A DNA stretch of 64,000 nucleotides from Scatosoma sp045124465. Its GTDB lineage: Bacteria; Bacillota; Clostridia; Christensenellales; Borkfalkiaceae. Positions 1 through 8,202 of the stretch are shown piece after piece. Every line of letters starts with the position of its first letter. The stretch's first letter is position 1. The notes under the pieces were generated by a model. It was not told where the DNA came from. It made no database searches and worked only from the letters and a program-made list of their open reading frames with translations. The DNA lies in NCBI GenBank assembly GCA_045124465.1, contig JBGVLV010000023.1, forward strand, positions 1 to 64,000, read 5' to 3'. The translations under genes and the position numbers were made by a program.

Positions 1-516
1 CTGCGCGAACTCGCAGGCGAAAAGCTTGTTCTCGTACCCCGCCGCCGAGCGCAACGCGCTTTCGAGGGTATCGTAGTACACGACCTCGGGCGCGACCGAG
101 CGCAGGCATTGTTTCGCCGCCTCTTTGGACACCTTGTTCAAGCGGTCGAGCTTGTTGGCGTTCATATACGCGGACGAGTATTCGGAGGAAAATACGCCGA
201 TCTTTTTCACGCCCAGTTCCACCGCTTTCTGCACGATGAACTCGTTCTTGTCGGCGTTTTTCAGATACCCGAACAAAAGACAAACGTCGGCGTTCGCCTC
301 CCGCCCGCCGACTTCCTCGCGGACGACGTTCAAAAGCATACGCTTTTTCTCGACCGAGGCGACGACGGCGGTGTATTCTTTCCCGCTGTTGTCGAGCAGG
401 ATCACTTCCGCGCCCGCGCCGATACGGAGCACGTTTTTCGCGTGCTCGAACTCCTCGCCGACAAGCTCCGTCGGCGTTTCTATTTTATCGATAAAAAAAC
501 GTTTGGGCGTTGACAT
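1..516 (-). CDS. rsmE: 16S rRNA m3U1498 methyltransferase RsmE (3' end cut by window)
   Basis: This is the N-terminal 172 codons of a roughly 245-residue SPOUT methyltransferase; the frame is open to the first base of the window. RsmE methylates N3 of U1498 of 16S rRNA with SAM. The visible part holds the PUA-like N-terminal domain (residues about 1-70) and the start of the SPOUT domain, including the QKAVELGV stretch and EAAKQCLR, equivalent to the EAxxQxxR motif of the family. The start is ATG at 516. It lies directly downstream of prmA on the same strand, as in Bacillus (yqeT-yqeU). The knot and SAM loop are outside the window. Confidence 0.9.
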   Translation of the reverse strand, partial: MSTPKRFFIDKIETPTELVGEEFEHAKNVLRIGAGAEVILLDNSGKEYTAVVASVEKKRMLLNVVREEVGGREANADVCLLFGYLKNADKNEFIVQKAVELGVKKIGVFSSEYSSAYMNANKLDRLNKVSKEAAKQCLRSVAPEVVYYDTLESALRSAAGYENKLFACEFAQ

Positions 517-542
517 ACTCTACCTTTCTTTTTCAAAACCGT

Positions 543-1490
543 TTATTTGCGGGTAAGCACAAGGGAATACCACTCCCCCTTTCTCCGCTCGTTCACGACC
601 GTCATACCCACTTCCGCATAAGCAACCTTGACCATTTCCAGTCGGCTTTCGATGATACCGCTCAAAACGAGTACGCCGTCGGGTTTGAGGTTTTTGGGAA
701 TAGAGGGCGCGAGCATTTTCAAGATCTCGCCCGTGATATTCGCCACCATCAGGTCGGCTTGAATATCGGTATCGTCCAACAGGTTGGAATGTGCGACGAC
801 CGCGCGTTCCGCAACGCCGTTGAGTTTGCAGTTATGGAGCGAGCTTTCGACGGCTATGGGGTCGATGTCGGTCAGGTACGCTTTCGCCGCGCCGAGTTTG
901 AGCGCGGAAATACCCAAAATACCGCTCCCGCAACCCACGTCGATACACACCGTTTCGGGCGTGATAAAGCGTTGCAGCCATTCTACGCACATAGAGGTCG
1001 TTTCGTGTTCGCCCGTGCCGAACGCCATATTCGAATCGAGCAAAACGATATGCTCGTCCGCTTTCGGCTCGTAAGCGATCCATTCGGGTACGACGACGAT
1101 CTTGCCCAAGGGAATGGGTCTGAAATGCTTTTTCCATACGTCTATCCAGTCGTCCCCGTCCACGCGGCGTTTGGTGTCTTCGAGCGTTCCGAACGCGATC
1201 GCGCCGCCCGAAAGCGTTTGCGCTTTCTTAATATCGGAAAGTATCGAGGAGATCACCCCGTCCGCGACGTCTTCGGCTACGTAACATTTCACAAGCACGT
1301 CGGAAGGTCGGTTTTCCGTCAGTTCCTCGTCCATATAATCCCAGTAGGTGGAGTCCTTGGCGTTTTGCAAAGCGATAATATCGTTGCGGTCGCAAATGGT
1401 AACGCCGTAATCGGTATAATTCCACATAATATCGGAAACGATCTCGCTCGCCTCCGTCGTGGTATGCACGGTAAGTTCGATATATTTCAT
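543..1490 (-). CDS. prmA: Ribosomal protein L11 methyltransferase PrmA
   Basis: Class I SAM methyltransferase that trimethylates ribosomal protein L11; 315 residues from the chosen start. The AFGTGEHETT motif is at about 156-165, motif I DVGCGSGIL at 184-192 and the substrate-loop NIT at 251-253, all diagnostic of PrmA. The frame is open upstream to 1541, but GAGG lies about 10 bases before the ATG at 1490 (MKYIEL...), and the family normally starts near this point; ATG 1496 is too close to the ribosome-binding site. It is followed after 26 bases by rsmE, so the two are probably co-transcribed. Confidence 0.95.
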   Translation of the reverse strand: MKYIELTVHTTTEASEIVSDIMWNYTDYGVTICDRNDIIALQNAKDSTYWDYMDEELTENRPSDVLVKCYVAEDVADGVISSILSDIKKAQTLSGGAIAFGTLEDTKRRVDGDDWIDVWKKHFRPIPLGKIVVVPEWIAYEPKADEHIVLLDSNMAFGTGEHETTSMCVEWLQRFITPETVCIDVGCGSGILGISALKLGAAKAYLTDIDPIAVESSLHNCKLNGVAERAVVAHSNLLDDTDIQADLMVANITGEILKMLAPSIPKNLKPDGVLVLSGIIESRLEMVKVAYAEVGMTVVNERRKGEWYSLVLTRK

Positions 1491-1576
1491 AAACATTGAC
1501 CTCGTTAGAAGTATTATACCACGCCGACGGGAATTTTGCAACCTCGTACGGCTTGATAAACCGTTTTTTCTGTTTT

Positions 1577-2458
1577 TTATTTATGACCGTGGGAACGGCG
1601 GGCTTGCAGGTGTTTTAAAAGGTGTTCGTAAAAGTCCGCCGCGACCGCGCTTTGCGCGGGATTTTCGTGTAAGCCGATGACCAGCTCCCTTTGGCAAACG
1701 GGGTCGGAGATGGGCAACAGTACGACGTCGGAAGAGGCTTTCCCCCACGAGTATTCGGGCCAGAACCCCACGCCCGCGTTCGCGCCGATAATGTTACGGA
1801 CGGCAACGGGCGAGTCGCTCTCGAAAGAGGTCTTGGGTTTGAACCCCGCGGCTAAACAAAACCTGTCGCAAACCGCACGGAACAAACGCGAACCCGCCAA
1901 ATGCACGAACCCTTCCTCTTTCACTTCTTTGAGGTCGATCTTCTCCCGCGCCGCGTAGCGGGAATTTTTGGGTACGGCGAGATAAATTTTTTCCTCCATT
2001 ACGTACCGTTCGGCAAACGCGGGCAGAGCGGCGAAGTCGGCGTTGTTGATACTCACCGACACGTCGCAATCCGTTTCCGCCTCGTTTTGTATGAGCTGGA
2101 ACACTACGTCGGGGTCTTTCTTTTTATACGCGACGACCGCGCTCGTCACCGCCGTGGACGCCGCGAGCACGTTGAGCTTGACCGTTCGGCTGCGTTCCCC
2201 TTTCATCGCTTTCAGCTCGTTCTGTATCCCGTCCAGCCCCGCAAAGATACCGTCCAGTTTGTTTTGCAGGTATTTTCCGTATTCGGTGAGAAAAATATTT
2301 CTGCCTTTTTTATAAAAAAGCGGCGTTTCCAGTTCTTCTTCCAGTTGCTTGATCGCTTTCGTCAGCGCGGGCTGCGCGATATGTATTTCCTCCGCCGCTT
2401 TCGTGACGTGTTGGTGTTTGGCTACGACATAAAAATAACGGAGTTTGATGAGTTCCAT
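1577..2458 (-). CDS. LysR-family transcriptional regulator
   Basis: A 293-residue LysR-type regulator. The N-terminal winged helix-turn-helix occupies about residues 1-60 (VTKAAEEIHIAQPALTKAIK is the recognition segment), followed by a linker helix and a periplasmic-binding-like effector domain. The ligand is unknown. It is divergent from the membrane-protein/SGNH pair starting at 2579, with a 17-bp palindrome in the shared promoter region. LysR regulators usually control themselves and their divergent neighbour, so that is the expected target. Confidence 0.9.
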   Translation of the reverse strand: MELIKLRYFYVVAKHQHVTKAAEEIHIAQPALTKAIKQLEEELETPLFYKKGRNIFLTEYGKYLQNKLDGIFAGLDGIQNELKAMKGERSRTVKLNVLAASTAVTSAVVAYKKKDPDVVFQLIQNEAETDCDVSVSINNADFAALPAFAERYVMEEKIYLAVPKNSRYAAREKIDLKEVKEEGFVHLAGSRLFRAVCDRFCLAAGFKPKTSFESDSPVAVRNIIGANAGVGFWPEYSWGKASSDVVLLPISDPVCQRELVIGLHENPAQSAVAADFYEHLLKHLQARRSHGHK

Positions 2459-2479
2459 AGAGCGTTTCTCCCGTTGATT

Positions 2480-2496
2480 GATAACGTTACGTTATC
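2480..2496. promoter_or_regulatory. Palindromic LysR-type operator
   Basis: The 7-bp arms GATAACG and CGTTATC are separated by TTA. The site contains a T-N11-A spacing typical of LysR boxes and sits between the LysR start (2458) and the divergent promoter at 2518-2546. The role is inferred from position and symmetry. Confidence 0.6.
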
Positions 2497-2517
2497 GATT
2501 TTATAATAATTATATAT

Positions 2518-2546
2518 TTTACATTATCCGTTGTCAAGTGTATAAT
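2518..2546 (+). promoter_or_regulatory. Sigma-A-type promoter of the 2579 operon
   Basis: TTTACA at 2518-2523, a 17-bp spacer and TATAAT at 2541-2546, followed by an AAGGAG-type ribosome-binding site before the ATG at 2579. Confidence 0.65.
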
Positions 2547-2578
2547 GGTAATGAAAACAAAAGAAAGGAGAAAAAACT

Positions 2579-2911
2579 ATGGCAGTAACCATCTGCGAAA
2601 GCATTATGCTCGTCTGCTTTGGGATCTCGTGGCCGATATCCGTATACAAAAGCGCGACTTCGAAGACGACCAAAGGCAAGAGCGTAATTTTCACGATCGC
2701 GATCATTTTGGGCTATATCGCGGGCATTACGGGCAAGATCGTAGGCAAGAATATCAACTACGTACTCGCGCTGTATATCATCAATCTCGTGTTCGTATCC
2801 ATCGACCTCGCGCTCTATTTCGTCAACAAAAGACGGGAGAACGCGCAAACGGCGGAAACGGAAAGCGAACGCAAGCACCACAAGAAAAAAACTCTGATCG
2901 AAGAGGTATAA
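2579..2911 (+). CDS. Small PQ-loop/SemiSWEET-like three-helix membrane protein
   Basis: A 110-residue protein with three predicted membrane helices at about 6-24, 35-53 and 60-81 and a charged C-terminal tail (KRRENAQTAE... KHHKKK). The segment after helix 1 (WPISVYKS..KTTKGKS) resembles the PQ-loop of SemiSWEET transporters. The substrate is unknown, and sugar transport is only an inference from this resemblance. The next gene starts 5 bases downstream, and both are divergent from a LysR regulator. Confidence 0.6.
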   Translation: MAVTICESIMLVCFGISWPISVYKSATSKTTKGKSVIFTIAIILGYIAGITGKIVGKNINYVLALYIINLVFVSIDLALYFVNKRRENAQTAETESERKHHKKKTLIEEV

Positions 2912-2915
2912 AAAA

Positions 2916-3479
2916 ATGAGAAAGGAACTTTCCGAAAGATTGTCTACCTACCGCGCCGTCAACGATATTACGCTGAAAGGCGAGATCGTCGTGTTCGGTT
3001 CGACCTTTATGGCGAACTTCCCCTTTTACGAATTGTCGCAAAAGTACCTTATGCACAACGCCGTCTACAACCGCAGTATAGAGGATCTTACCCTCGCGGA
3101 GGCGGAAGAAATACTTTCCGAGAGCGTACTGGAAGTCAAGCCCGCGAAAGTATTCCTCTCGCTCGGAGAAAAGGATCTCGGCGACCCCGCCGCTCTGCCC
3201 GCCTATCACCGTATCGTGCGTAAGATAACCGCCAAGCTCCCCAACGCGAAACTCTATCTTCTGCCCGTTCAGGCGAGCGAAAATACGGAAAACGAGGGGG
3301 ACAGGTCTGCGTTCAACGAGAATTTGCGCCAGCTTGCCGAGCGCACGGGCGCGGTCTATCTCGACCTGCCCGAACAGTTGAAAGGCGAAAATCTCTACAA
3401 GAAGGTGTTCAAAAGACTCAACTGTTTTTTTCACGGCAGTAAGCTGAGTTTTTCCGAGGCGTTTTCCTACGCCGATTAA
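2916..3479 (+). CDS. SGNH/GDSL-like protein of unknown function
   Basis: A 187-residue cytoplasmic protein without a signal peptide. IVVFGSTFM near residue 25 looks like block I of the SGNH fold (catalytic Ser in a G-S-T context), the LSLGEKDL stretch resembles block III, where a GxN would be expected, and a His lies near the C-terminus (CFFHGSK). The canonical Asn and the DxxH spacing are not clean, so catalysis is uncertain. It is co-operonic with the PQ-loop-like protein (4-bp gap) and ends at a strong terminator. Confidence 0.5.
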   Translation: MRKELSERLSTYRAVNDITLKGEIVVFGSTFMANFPFYELSQKYLMHNAVYNRSIEDLTLAEAEEILSESVLEVKPAKVFLSLGEKDLGDPAALPAYHRIVRKITAKLPNAKLYLLPVQASENTENEGDRSAFNENLRQLAERTGAVYLDLPEQLKGENLYKKVFKRLNCFFHGSKLSFSEAFSYAD

Positions 3480-3502
3480 AGAATACGTAACGTAACAAAA
3501 GC

Positions 3503-3540
3503 CCCGCCCGTTCCCAAGCTTGGGAACGGGCGGGTTTTCT
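3503..3540. terminator. Perfect-palindrome bidirectional terminator
   Basis: A 32-bp perfect palindrome (16-bp arms, GC-rich) at 3503-3534 is followed by TTTTCT on the plus strand. It ends the operon at 2916-3479 and abuts the convergent prfA stop codon at 3540. Confidence 0.9.
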
Positions 3541-4610
3541 CAATCTTCCTGAGAGGCGAGGAGCGCCTCGCGGTCGGCGATGGCGAGCGCCTCCACCATC
3601 GAGTCTATATCTCCCGCGATGAACGCGTCGAGATTGTACTGGCTCAGCCCGATACGGTGATCGGTGACGCGGCTTTGCGGGAAGTTGTAGGTGCGGATAC
3701 GTTCGCTCCTGTCCCCCGTGCCGACCATACTGCGGCGGTTTTCTTCGCGCGCTTTCGCGTTCTGACCGTTATAAAAATCGTAGATACGGGAACGCAGGAC
3801 TTTGAACGCGCGTTCTTTGTTTTTGAGCTGGGAGCGTTCGTCCTGACAGGTGACGACGATGCCCGTGGGGAAGTGCGTGATCCGCACCGCCGAGGCGACC
3901 TTGTTCACGTTCTGACCGCCCGCGCCGCCCGAATGGAAAATGTCGATACGGATATCTTTTTCGTTGATCTCCACTTCCACTTCTTCCGCCTCGGGGAGTA
4001 CGGCGACGGTCGCCGCAGAGGTGTGGATACGGCCTTGCGTTTCCGTCGCGGGAACGCGTTGCACGCGGTGTACGCCGCTCTCGTATTTCAAAAGTTTATA
4101 CGCGCCCGCGCCCGTTACGCCGTAGACCGCCTCTTTCACGCCGCCAAGCTCGGTGACGTTCGAGTCTATTTCCTCGACGCGGAGCCGATGCGCCGCGCAA
4201 TAGTTTTGGTACATTCGGCAAAGCTCGGCGGCAAACAGCGCCGCCTCCTCGCCGCCCGTGCCCGCGCGGACTTCCAAAATACAGCTTTTTTCGTCGTTCT
4301 TGTCTTTGGGCAAGAGAAGGATTTTGAGTTCGCCGAGAACGGCGTTCAAACGTTCTTTACAGGCGTAGCCCTCGTCAGAGAGCATTTTTTTCAGTTCGGG
4401 ATCGCTTTCCGTTTCGGCAAGCTCGAACGAATCCGTCATTTCCTTTTCGATCGCGAGATACTCGCGGTATTTTTCCGCGGTCTCTTGCAGGTCGGCGTGT
4501 TCTTTGGTGTAGCCGCGCCAGACTTCCATATCCGATATTACCTCGGGATCGGCGAGTTTTTCGGATAAAAAGTCAAAGCGTTCCAAAATGCCGTCGAGTT
4601 TTTTCAGCAC
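3540..4610 (-). CDS. prfA: Peptide chain release factor 1
   Basis: RF1 recognises UAA and UAG and triggers peptidyl-tRNA hydrolysis. At 356 residues it has standard length. The codon-recognition PxT tripeptide is PAT at 187-189, and the catalytic GGQ is at 231-233 in GGAGGQNVNK. It lies directly downstream of the gene for its own methylase domain (PrmC, in the YqhQ-PrmC fusion), matching the common prmC-prfA linkage. Confidence 0.97.
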   Translation of the reverse strand: MLKKLDGILERFDFLSEKLADPEVISDMEVWRGYTKEHADLQETAEKYREYLAIEKEMTDSFELAETESDPELKKMLSDEGYACKERLNAVLGELKILLLPKDKNDEKSCILEVRAGTGGEEAALFAAELCRMYQNYCAAHRLRVEEIDSNVTELGGVKEAVYGVTGAGAYKLLKYESGVHRVQRVPATETQGRIHTSAATVAVLPEAEEVEVEINEKDIRIDIFHSGGAGGQNVNKVASAVRITHFPTGIVVTCQDERSQLKNKERAFKVLRSRIYDFYNGQNAKAREENRRSMVGTGDRSERIRTYNFPQSRVTDHRIGLSQYNLDAFIAGDIDSMVEALAIADREALLASQED

Positions 4611-4635
4611 CCGTCTATCCCTCCTTGGTTACGGT

Positions 4636-6471
4636 TTACATCATCACTTTCACGTAACGGTCCACGCCGTTGAAGTCTTTGACGATCATCGCATACGCGC
4701 AATTTTTAAACAGCCGTACGACTTTTTCCGCCTCGCCTTCCCCCACTTCGAGCATAAGCATACCGTTGCGGTTGAGGTATTTGGAGGCGTCCGCCGCGAT
4801 ACGGCGGTAAATATCCAGTCCGTCCGCGCCGCCGTCGAGGGCAAGGCGGGGTTCGTAGTCTTTCACTTCCCGTTGCAGATTCTCTATGTCCGCGGACGGG
4901 ATATACGGGGGATTCGACACGATGATGTCGAATCTGCCGCGAAGTCTTGTGAACAGGTCGGACTGTACGAAGGTTATTTCCGCGCCGTTCGTTTCGGCGT
5001 TTTCCTTGGCAAGAGCCAACGCGTCCGCGCTGACGTCGAGCGCCGTGACCTTGACTTTGCGGTTGTATTTTTCCGTTTCCTTGGCGATCGCGATCGCGAT
5101 CGCGCCGCTGCCCGTGCAAAGATCGAGCACGCTCTGCCCTTCCTCCGCCGCGTTGACGACCATCATCGCGAGTTCTTCCGTTTCGGGACGGGGGATCAGA
5201 ACGCGTTCGTCTACTTTGATCTTATAGCCGCAAAAATCGGCGTCGCCGACGATATACCAAAGCGGACGGCCGGTCAGGCGTTCGTCCGCGATACGGACGA
5301 TCTCCTTTGCCTGCGCGACTTTGAGGATACGCTCTTCGCTATTCACCGCGCTCTTTGGCATAGACAGCGTGAGCGCGAAAATCCATTCCGCGTCCTCCCC
5401 GTCGATACCCGCTTGCGCGAAACGCTTTTTGGTGTTTTTGAGGAGCGCGCTCATCTTGCCCGCAGTCGCGAATACCCGTTCGGGAATCGTAGGATCGGCG
5501 TCCATCTGCAAAACGGTGTTGAAAGCCGTGATCGCACATTCTATCATGCCGTCGTCGGGTTCGCGGGTGGTAAGGCGTTGGAGCAAAAGTCCGGGCGCTT
5601 TGAAGATGAGGAAGAATTTGTTTTTCGTTTTGGAGAGCAGGCGCAATATCTCGTACGACACGCCCGCCACGATGGGCAAAAGCAATAATTTGAATACGAT
5701 CCGTATCACGCCGTTGAGCTTTTCGTTGCCCGTGTACAACCATTGTCCCACGACCACGTTCGCGAGCGAGAACACGAGTATGCTCACGATCATCACGAGG
5801 AACAAAAAGGTCGTGCCGCAACGGTCGTGTACGCGGGTACAGGTGCGAACGTTCTCCACCGTCAGTTCCTTGCCCGCCTCGTAGCAGGAAATGGTCTTAT
5901 GCTCCGCGCCGTGGTACATAAACACCCGTTTCAAAGAGGGTATCAGGGAAATGAGCAAAATGTACGCGATGAAAATGAGCAGACGGATACCGCCTTCTAT
6001 GAGGTTGAACCAAAGCCCGTCCAGTCCCGCGCTCGTCTTGTCGAAGGGCAAAAAGCCCGTAATGAACTGCGGCAGAGCGATGAAAATGAGCACGGCGAGC
6101 ACTACGCCGAGCACGATCGCCACGCCGTTCAAAATACCGCCGAGGTCCACGCCGTGTTTTTCCTGCAACCATTTTTCGGCTTTGGAAGGTTGTTCCTCGT
6201 CGCCGATCGCCACGTCCGCGCTACGCATTAAAATGCGGTTGCCGTCCACGAGCGAATGAACGAAATTGACCACGCCGCGCACAAAAGGCAAACGGGAAAA
6301 TTTCTTCTTTTTTTCGGGCGGGGTCAACCGCTCGGATTCTATTTGGATCACGCCTTCGGGATCGCGTACGGCGGTCGCCATAGCCGTCCTTCCGCGCATC
6401 ATTACCCCTTCCATAACGGCTTGACCGCCGATGGATACGGGTCTTTGTTTTTTGTTCTTTTTTTCTTTCAT
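4636..6471 (-). CDS. prmC: Fusion of DUF1385 (YqhQ-like) membrane domain with release-factor glutamine methyltransferase PrmC
   Basis: A 611-residue two-domain protein. Residues about 1-325 are DUF1385: the N-terminal PVSIGGQAVMEGVMMRG signature, several membrane helices between 110 and 275, and the conserved YHGAEHKTISCYE near 186-198. Residues about 340-611 are PrmC, with SAM motif DLCTGSGAIAI at 450-460 and catalytic NPPY at 520-523. PrmC methylates Gln of the GGQ motif of RF1/RF2. There is one continuous frame with no internal stop. The neighbours rpmE and prfA fit the usual rpmE-yqhQ-prmC-prfA order, so the fusion joins two normally adjacent genes. Confidence 0.93.
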   Translation of the reverse strand: MKEKKNKKQRPVSIGGQAVMEGVMMRGRTAMATAVRDPEGVIQIESERLTPPEKKKKFSRLPFVRGVVNFVHSLVDGNRILMRSADVAIGDEEQPSKAEKWLQEKHGVDLGGILNGVAIVLGVVLAVLIFIALPQFITGFLPFDKTSAGLDGLWFNLIEGGIRLLIFIAYILLISLIPSLKRVFMYHGAEHKTISCYEAGKELTVENVRTCTRVHDRCGTTFLFLVMIVSILVFSLANVVVGQWLYTGNEKLNGVIRIVFKLLLLPIVAGVSYEILRLLSKTKNKFFLIFKAPGLLLQRLTTREPDDGMIECAITAFNTVLQMDADPTIPERVFATAGKMSALLKNTKKRFAQAGIDGEDAEWIFALTLSMPKSAVNSEERILKVAQAKEIVRIADERLTGRPLWYIVGDADFCGYKIKVDERVLIPRPETEELAMMVVNAAEEGQSVLDLCTGSGAIAIAIAKETEKYNRKVKVTALDVSADALALAKENAETNGAEITFVQSDLFTRLRGRFDIIVSNPPYIPSADIENLQREVKDYEPRLALDGGADGLDIYRRIAADASKYLNRNGMLMLEVGEGEAEKVVRLFKNCAYAMIVKDFNGVDRYVKVMM

Positions 6472-6512
6472 ACGGATTATTATAAATTAGGTGTGGAAAT
6501 AGGAGTTTTGCC

Positions 6513-6547
6513 AAAAACGGCGTAGATACGAAGTATATACGTCGTTT
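6513..6547. repeat. R1-short hairpin (arms of R1 element without core)
   Basis: The arm ACGGCGTAGATAC, the loop GAA and the arm GTATATACGTCGT form a compact hairpin. The arms are the same as those that flank the full R1 copy 55 bases downstream. It looks like an R1 element lacking its 75-80-bp core. Confidence 0.7.
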
Positions 6548-6601
6548 GTAAAACAAAGCAAGATGCAAGTCAGACAAGACCTCGCGTGACTTTGCGTTGC
6601 C

Positions 6602-6726
6602 AAAAACGGCGTAGATACGAGTAAGACAAGGAGGGCGCGTATTTTTCGACGGGAGTGTACTTGTCGTACACGAGCAAGAAAAAACGCAAGCCCGACGCCG
6701 TATTACGAAGTATATACGTCGTTTTT
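6602..6726. repeat. Interspersed structured repeat R1, copy a
   Basis: A 125-bp intergenic element. The outer arms pair (6602-6618 with 6710-6726), a middle stem pairs GCGTATTTTTCG with the CGAG..AAAAAACGC segment, and the apical hairpin is GTGTAC/GTACAC at 6655-6671. Copy b at 23617-23738 shares the core (TAGATACGAGTAAGACAAGG...GTATTACGAAGTATATA) but has different arms that still pair. It lies between rpmE and yqhQ-prmC, 3' of rpmE. It does not encode a plausible protein. Confidence 0.75.
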
Positions 6727-6774
6727 TAAAGGATAAGGGGTTTAAGAGAACCTTAAACCCCAAAAATCCTTCGA

Positions 6775-6978
6775 TTACATACCGTATCTCTTCTTGAATT
6801 TATCAATACGACCGCCGGTATCCACCAGTTTCTGCTTGCCCGTGAAGAAGGGGTGGCAGTTGCTGCAAATATCCACTTTGAGAACTTCGCAATCCTTGGT
6901 CGTACCCGTCTTGAACGTAGCGCCGCAAGCGCAGGTCACCGTGACTTCGTGATAGTTGGGATGTATATCCGCTTTCAT
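6775..6978 (-). CDS. rpmE: 50S ribosomal protein L31 (zinc-binding type)
   Basis: A 67-residue L31 with MKADIHPNYH at the N-terminus. Cys16, Cys18, Cys37 and Cys40 make the CxC...CxxC zinc site of the RpmE form, so this is not the Cys-minus YtiA form expressed under zinc limitation. A strong promoter lies at 7023-7051. Confidence 0.97.
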   Translation of the reverse strand: MKADIHPNYHEVTVTCACGATFKTGTTKDCEVLKVDICSNCHPFFTGKQKLVDTGGRIDKFKKRYGM

Positions 6979-7022
6979 ATATTTTCACCTCGCTATTCGT
7001 TTTTCTTAAATAATGCTTTCTA

Positions 7023-7051
7023 ATTATAATGCTTTTTTCCATCTTCGTCAA
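7023..7051 (-). promoter_or_regulatory. rpmE promoter
   Basis: On the minus strand, TTGACG (7046-7051), a 17-bp spacer and TATAAT (7023-7028), 45 bases before the rpmE start. Confidence 0.75.
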
Positions 7052-7081
7052 CTGTTTTTAACTCAATTTATAAAAAAATAC

Positions 7082-7110
7082 TTGCAAATTTACCGAAAAT
7101 GCGTTATACT
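7082..7110 (+). promoter_or_regulatory. Promoter of the MDR-like gene at 7186
   Basis: TTGCAA at 7082-7087, a 17-bp spacer and TATACT at 7105-7110. Confidence 0.65.
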
Positions 7111-7185
7111 AATCTTGTTCGCGTAAGGCGCGGCGGTTTTCGCGCGCCAAATCCATAGCCGAACGCAAGGAAACGAACTTTAATT

Positions 7186-8184
7186 ATGAAAGTTTGGCAA
7201 TTAGCATATCCCCACAACTTACAACACGTCAACGCGCCCGACCTCAAACTCTCCTCGGACAAAGTAAAAGTGAAAGTCACCAAAGCCCTCCTCACCGAGT
7301 CGGACGTAGCCGTCTACGCGGGCGGAATCAAGGTAAAATCCCCTTTTATCCCCGGCAGATTCGCGATCGGTCAGGTGACGGAGGCGAGCGAGGATTCCTT
7401 TATCAAAAAGGGCGAACGCGTATACCTTGCCGGCGTGACGGAGGACGAACTCTCCCCCGACGGATTGAAGATCGCAGGCGAAACGGCGGACGGGTTCTAC
7501 CGTGATTTCGTGCTTGCGGGCGTGGACGACGTTTACCCCCTGCCCTCCTCCGTGTCCGACGAGGCGGCGTTCCTCATCGACGCCATCGCGCTCGCGGAAC
7601 GGGTCGTGGACGAAATGCAGATCACCGTCGGTCAGCACATTCTCGTGCTCGGCGGCGGGCTTTACGCAAACGTGCTTTGTCAGATCCTCATCTATCACCG
7701 CGCCGTGCCCATTCTCGCCGACAACAACGCGGAACGGCTCGCGCGCGCGAAAAAATGCGGTATCTATTACACCTTCCCCAACGACGAAACGCTCAAAGAC
7801 AACGTTTTACAGGTCACGGGCGGTAAATTCGCCGACGGCGCGGTATATCTTACGTACGCCAACCGCAGCGAACCCTCCGTACTGTTCCCGCTCGTCAAAC
7901 GCGACGCGTTCGTGGCGTTCTGCGCGCCGACCTGCAAGAGCTTGCACGTCAACCTCGAATACGCGCTGAAAAACAACGTGACGATCAAGGGTATCACGGA
8001 AAGCCGCGAATTCGTTTCGACGGCGATTAACCTGCTCGCAAACAAAGCGGTCAATTATTCGGAGTTCCCCTTTTGCAGTTTCAAGGAAGAGGAGCTGCCC
8101 GCGCTTATGGACAAATACGCCGCGCTCGTCGGCAGCGGCTCGAATCTGCCCGAGGAAATGGACGTCATCAAGTTCATTTTCTGA
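7186..8184 (+). CDS. Zinc-less medium-chain dehydrogenase (alcohol dehydrogenase-like)
   Basis: A 332-residue MDR-superfamily protein with a GroES-like N-terminal half and a Rossmann-like half (HILVLGGGLYANVLCQ near residue 150). The catalytic-zinc ligands of alcohol dehydrogenases are absent. The usual GxxCGSD region reads KALLTESDVAVYAGG, and the GHExxG region reads GRFAIG, replacing the Cys and His. The structural-zinc four-Cys lobe is also missing. It is therefore either a zinc-independent reductase or an inactive relative; the substrate is unknown. The yfcE-like gene follows after 18 bases. Confidence 0.7.
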   Translation: MKVWQLAYPHNLQHVNAPDLKLSSDKVKVKVTKALLTESDVAVYAGGIKVKSPFIPGRFAIGQVTEASEDSFIKKGERVYLAGVTEDELSPDGLKIAGETADGFYRDFVLAGVDDVYPLPSSVSDEAAFLIDAIALAERVVDEMQITVGQHILVLGGGLYANVLCQILIYHRAVPILADNNAERLARAKKCGIYYTFPNDETLKDNVLQVTGGKFADGAVYLTYANRSEPSVLFPLVKRDAFVAFCAPTCKSLHVNLEYALKNNVTIKGITESREFVSTAINLLANKAVNYSEFPFCSFKEEELPALMDKYAALVGSGSNLPEEMDVIKFIF

Positions 8185-8202
8185 CGATTACAAGGTATTT
8201 TT

